A stretch of 64,000 nt of DNA, taken from contig JBFWQI010000011.1 in the NCBI GenBank assembly GCA_050249535.1, positions 1 to 64,000 of the forward strand, given 5' to 3'. Position 1 is the first letter of the stretch. Each line of letters starts with the position of its first letter. Made by a program: the position numbers and the translations under genes. The notes below the pieces were generated by a model. The model did no database searches, was not told the origin of the DNA, and saw only the letters and a program-made list of their open reading frames with translations. This DNA comes from JADJXM01 sp937967285 (GTDB lineage Bacteria > Acidobacteriota > Blastocatellia > RBC074). Positions 56,826 to 64,000 of the stretch are shown here, in pieces.

Positions 56826-57878
56826 TTACTTGTCGCCCCGGACGCTCTGGTTCCTCTTCGTGATCCACTCCCCGATGATCTCGAGCACCTGCGGATCGAG
56901 CGGCTTCGATGCGTCCTGATTGAAGGCCAGACGCGGCTCTCCGGGGTTGTTCTTGAGCATATGAGTCAGGTTGTCGAGCAGGTGGAGCTTGTGGTCGGGA
57001 TGATATGCCCGTTTGAGAGCCTCTTCGAGGTACTCCGCGTCCTTGACCGCAACCATCAGGTCCTTCCGCCCCTGGATGATCAGGATCGGAGCCTGGATGC
57101 CGTTGACGATCTGCAGCGGATCATTGATCAGCAACGCGCGGTTGATGGCGTAGTTCTTGATCATCGTCTGCAGAATCGCGTCATAGGTGATCGCCGGATC
57201 GAGTTTCTCGTTCGGAAAGCTGGTTGCCCCGGAGATCATGCCGCGGATGATCCGATCGTACTTCTCCATGTACTTGTCGATCTCGGCCTGCGACTTGCCT
57301 TCCTCGGTCATCTGCTGCGTGAACTGGTCCTTGAGCACCTTGCCGATCGTCCTTCCGGCCGTCCCGGCAAGGATCACTCCGGCAAATGCATTCTCGTCGT
57401 GCGCCGCGATGCTGGACGCGATCAGGCCGCCCTCACCGTGCCCGAGCATGAAGATCCTCGACGGATCGACGCGCTCGTGCCCCCGCAGGAAAGCGACCGC
57501 GCCCCTCGCGTCGTCGACGAAGTCCTCGAACGATTCGGCATTCTGGCACGCGCTCGATCCGACGCAGCGCTTGTCGAAGCGCAGCACTGCAAACCCCTTG
57601 CCCGTCAGATAGCCGGCGAGATCGCGGTAGATCGTGTGACTCGCCTTGCCGTAACTGACCGCGTCCCTGGTGGTATTGCCGAAATCTCCGAGGATCAGCA
57701 CCGCCGGCAGCTTGCCCTTCGAGGCCGGAACCTGCAGGGTACCGGCCAGGCTGACGCCCTGCCCTCCCTGGAACCTGACATCTTCGGACTGCGAAACGAT
57801 CGTCGCGGCTGCGTGAGGACCGGCGCCGAACATGCCGAATAGGATCATCAATGCTGCTAAGCCATTCATCATAATCAT
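56826..57878 (-). CDS. Exported alpha/beta-hydrolase homologue lacking the nucleophile Ser
   Basis: The start is ATG 57878 (MIMMNGL), with GGAG 8 nt upstream. The 350-aa protein has a signal peptide (about 1-25) and an alpha/beta-hydrolase fold like dienelactone-hydrolase/esterase relatives: PAVLILGDFGNTTRD, VLRFDKRCVGSS, ILIIQGRKDLMV (acid) and LLDNLTHML (His). At the nucleophile elbow the sequence is LGHGEGGL, where relatives have GHSEGG. The codon is GGT, one transition from AGT (Ser). It is probably inactive as a hydrolase or uses another mechanism. It lies between hisF and hisIE. Confidence 0.78.
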   Translation of the reverse strand: MIMMNGLAALMILFGMFGAGPHAAATIVSQSEDVRFQGGQGVSLAGTLQVPASKGKLPAVLILGDFGNTTRDAVSYGKASHTIYRDLAGYLTGKGFAVLRFDKRCVGSSACQNAESFEDFVDDARGAVAFLRGHERVDPSRIFMLGHGEGGLIASSIAAHDENAFAGVILAGTAGRTIGKVLKDQFTQQMTEEGKSQAEIDKYMEKYDRIIRGMISGATSFPNEKLDPAITYDAILQTMIKNYAINRALLINDPLQIVNGIQAPILIIQGRKDLMVAVKDAEYLEEALKRAYHPDHKLHLLDNLTHMLKNNPGEPRLAFNQDASKPLDPQVLEIIGEWITKRNQSVRGDK

Positions 57879-57941
57879 CCGAATCTCTCCAATTCGGGGC
57901 AAAAGTATGAAGTCAGTGAATAGTCTGCGTCGCGGACGGGA

Positions 57942-58703
<762 letters not shown>

Positions 58704-58712
58704 CCGGGCTCC

Positions 58713-60293
<1,581 letters not shown>

Positions 60294-60741
60294 AACGGTT
60301 GAGAAATGCCTTTCTTGATACGGAAAACAAACGATAATTTTATGAGTCGGGAGATGATTGCGCGCGCTCTACCACTGGCGCCACGAATGATACGACGATG
60401 GTGTGCATGCGGTGAATTTTCCTGTGCGGGGAGCGCGACCGGAGCTGATGCGGGACGGATATGACGGAAGGCCGAACACGCATCCTGAGCGCGCCGCCTG
60501 ACTGGTCTTGTTATCTTTCCGGGTCCCGATCATTTTATTCCGTTGAACCTGTTCGAAGTCGCCCGGCAGGATGTCGCAGCTGATCGCCGAGGCAAATTTC
60601 ATAATAATTGGTTGACGTTTAAAAATCAAACTCGGGCCGCCCGACGGCTCAACTTGCGTTTTGTACTTCTGACTCTTACACTTTGGATTCGTCATCAACG
60701 GCCTTCGAGGCCGAAGAAAATCCATACCACGAGGCAATTCA
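60294..60741. other. 448-bp divergent intergenic region
   Basis: It separates serA (minus) from sucC (plus). A possible plus-strand promoter is TTGCGT (60654-60659), a 17-bp spacer and TACACT (60677-60682), giving a leader of about 50 nt to sucC; the match is partial. I see no promoter I would defend for the serA side. No gene, repeat or mobile element is visible. Confidence 0.35.
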
Positions 60742-61899
<1,158 letters not shown>

Positions 61900-61924
61900 G
61901 AGTATCGAACCGTATGGAGTCCAT

Positions 61925-61957
61925 GCAAAAAGGCCGATCGAATGATCGGCCTTTTGC
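61925..61957. terminator. Bidirectional rho-independent terminator
   Basis: AAAAGGCCGATC and GATCGGCCTTTT pair around loop GAAT, with A/T tracts on both sides, between the convergent sucC and secreted-family genes. Confidence 0.9.
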
Positions 61958-61985
61958 TTTCTGACTTGTCCTTCCCGACTGCCGT

Positions 61986-62972
<987 letters not shown>

Positions 62973-63592
62973 TGCGTGACTACTCCTTTAATTCTGTTTG
63001 TTTACCTTATCTTTATTTATCATCGACCCGATCGCCTTTCTCGGACTTATCGGTCAATTAACGGATTCACAATGACAACCTGTGGGCTTTCTCGCTCATC
63101 CAGCGAGCAGAATGTCATCCTGATGACTTGCAAGTGCCATACCATTGTTCTGGCCACGGAGCACTAATCTTGGTTTGTCAGTTCCCTGCTCTCCTGAACA
63201 GGGAATTCATGCGGATGTCTTGGGATCGGGATCGTCAGCTCCACATCGGACTGCCGCTGCACCAATTGAACGGGGAAGGTCGGTGCAACTCTCAGGATCA
63301 GGTTGTTTTAAAAGAACTTTCAGCAGGAATCGATCTGTATTGATAGAGATTCAACCCGCTGAAGAGCTCCGGTTGACCTGATGCCGTCACAGCCCAGTGT
63401 GTGAGGTGAGCTCGACAACCAGATGACAGTCTATGCGACTTGGTTGCATGTGTCAATAAATTATTCTGTTGAAAACACAAGATTAATGTCCCGTCAGCCC
63501 GAGGATTCAGCCTCCTGAATTCGCCCGCGTCGCTCAAAGCTGACAGGAAGAGTAATCAGGTGAAAACATATGTTGTCAGTTTATTAAATGAA
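62973..63592. other. 620-bp non-coding region upstream of paralogue 4
   Basis: It contains the AAGGAG ribosome-binding site of the minus-strand gene and an imperfectly placed stem-loop TTCCCTG/CAGGGAA (63182-63205, 10-nt loop). It shows no supported gene; short frames have no ribosome-binding site or family match. Composition is lower in GC than the coding regions. Confidence 0.4.
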
Positions 63593-63781
<189 letters not shown>

Positions 63782-63793
63782 AATATGACTAAG

Positions 63794-64000
<207 letters not shown>

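Noticed and set aside
60361..60382. tRNA-like D-arm on the minus strand (GGTAGAGCGC)
   Set aside because: No anticodon arm, TTC-containing T arm or acceptor pairing follows; it is a chance match.

Overview
This 64-kb window is a GC-rich bacterial chromosome segment that fits an acidobacterium (Acidobacteriota). The pointers are the SBBP-repeat protein with a Solibacter-type C-terminal domain (41142-43976), a DmsE-type decaheme cytochrome with its own outer-membrane barrel, and many large secreted proteins beside tightly packed operons. This assignment is inferred from gene content, not from a marker gene. A 100-N assembly gap lies at 52783-52882.

Layout. The left edge cuts an IS66-like transposase. 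Next come a minus-strand group (glutathionylspermidine-synthase-like ligase, exported methyltransferase, DUF350 membrane protein, FAD oxidoreductase) and two tandem plus-strand genes for a secreted protein family I do not recognise. From 8.3 to 12.4 kb is a porin-cytochrome cluster (two multiheme cytochromes and an outer-membrane barrel) suited to electron transfer across the outer membrane. From 12.9 to 23.1 kb lie an amidohydrolase, the asd-lysC-thrC threonine operon, a GMC oxidoreductase, a second amidohydrolase, a NYN nuclease and mtnA. From 23.5 to 32.3 kb is a type II secretion/type IV pilus operon (GspF, GspE, secretin with a cohesin-like tail, two pseudopilins, PilM-like protein) followed by a monoheme cytochrome. 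A third member of the secreted family sits at 32.8-33.9 kb. From 34.6 to 41.0 kb a plus-strand operon encodes FHA, Ser/Thr kinase, PEGA and DUF1517-like proteins, followed by the SBBP protein. From 44.2 to 60.3 kb is a 16-kb minus-strand amino-acid cluster (serA, hisF, hisIE, trpE, trpG, trpD, trpC, trpF, trpB, trpA, chorismate mutase, a DAHP-synthase-like gene, tyrA) interleaved with a cyclophilin, an M28 peptidase, a VOC protein and an alpha/beta-hydrolase-like protein. Then come sucC, a fourth secreted-family gene and the 3' end of a ribonuclease J gene.

The most unusual layer is non-coding. At least nine intergenic sites carry inverted-repeat elements whose arms are short tandem units (heptads such as GTAGAAA, GTAGGCA, TTTCCAG) or GCCAAG-rich arms. 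Nearly all sit just 3' of a minus-strand gene, sometimes supplying its stop codon. Two of them (47.2 and 63.6 kb) end in GTAACTGCTCAG, the same 12-mer found about 65 bp upstream of the IS66-like transposase start. One of these has a near-perfect 8-bp flanking duplication, so they look like non-autonomous elements moved by an IS66-type transposase.

Two enzyme homologues look catalytically degenerate: a DAHP synthase lacking its usual metal-binding Cys and phosphate-binding basic residues, and an alpha/beta hydrolase with Gly in place of the nucleophilic Ser.
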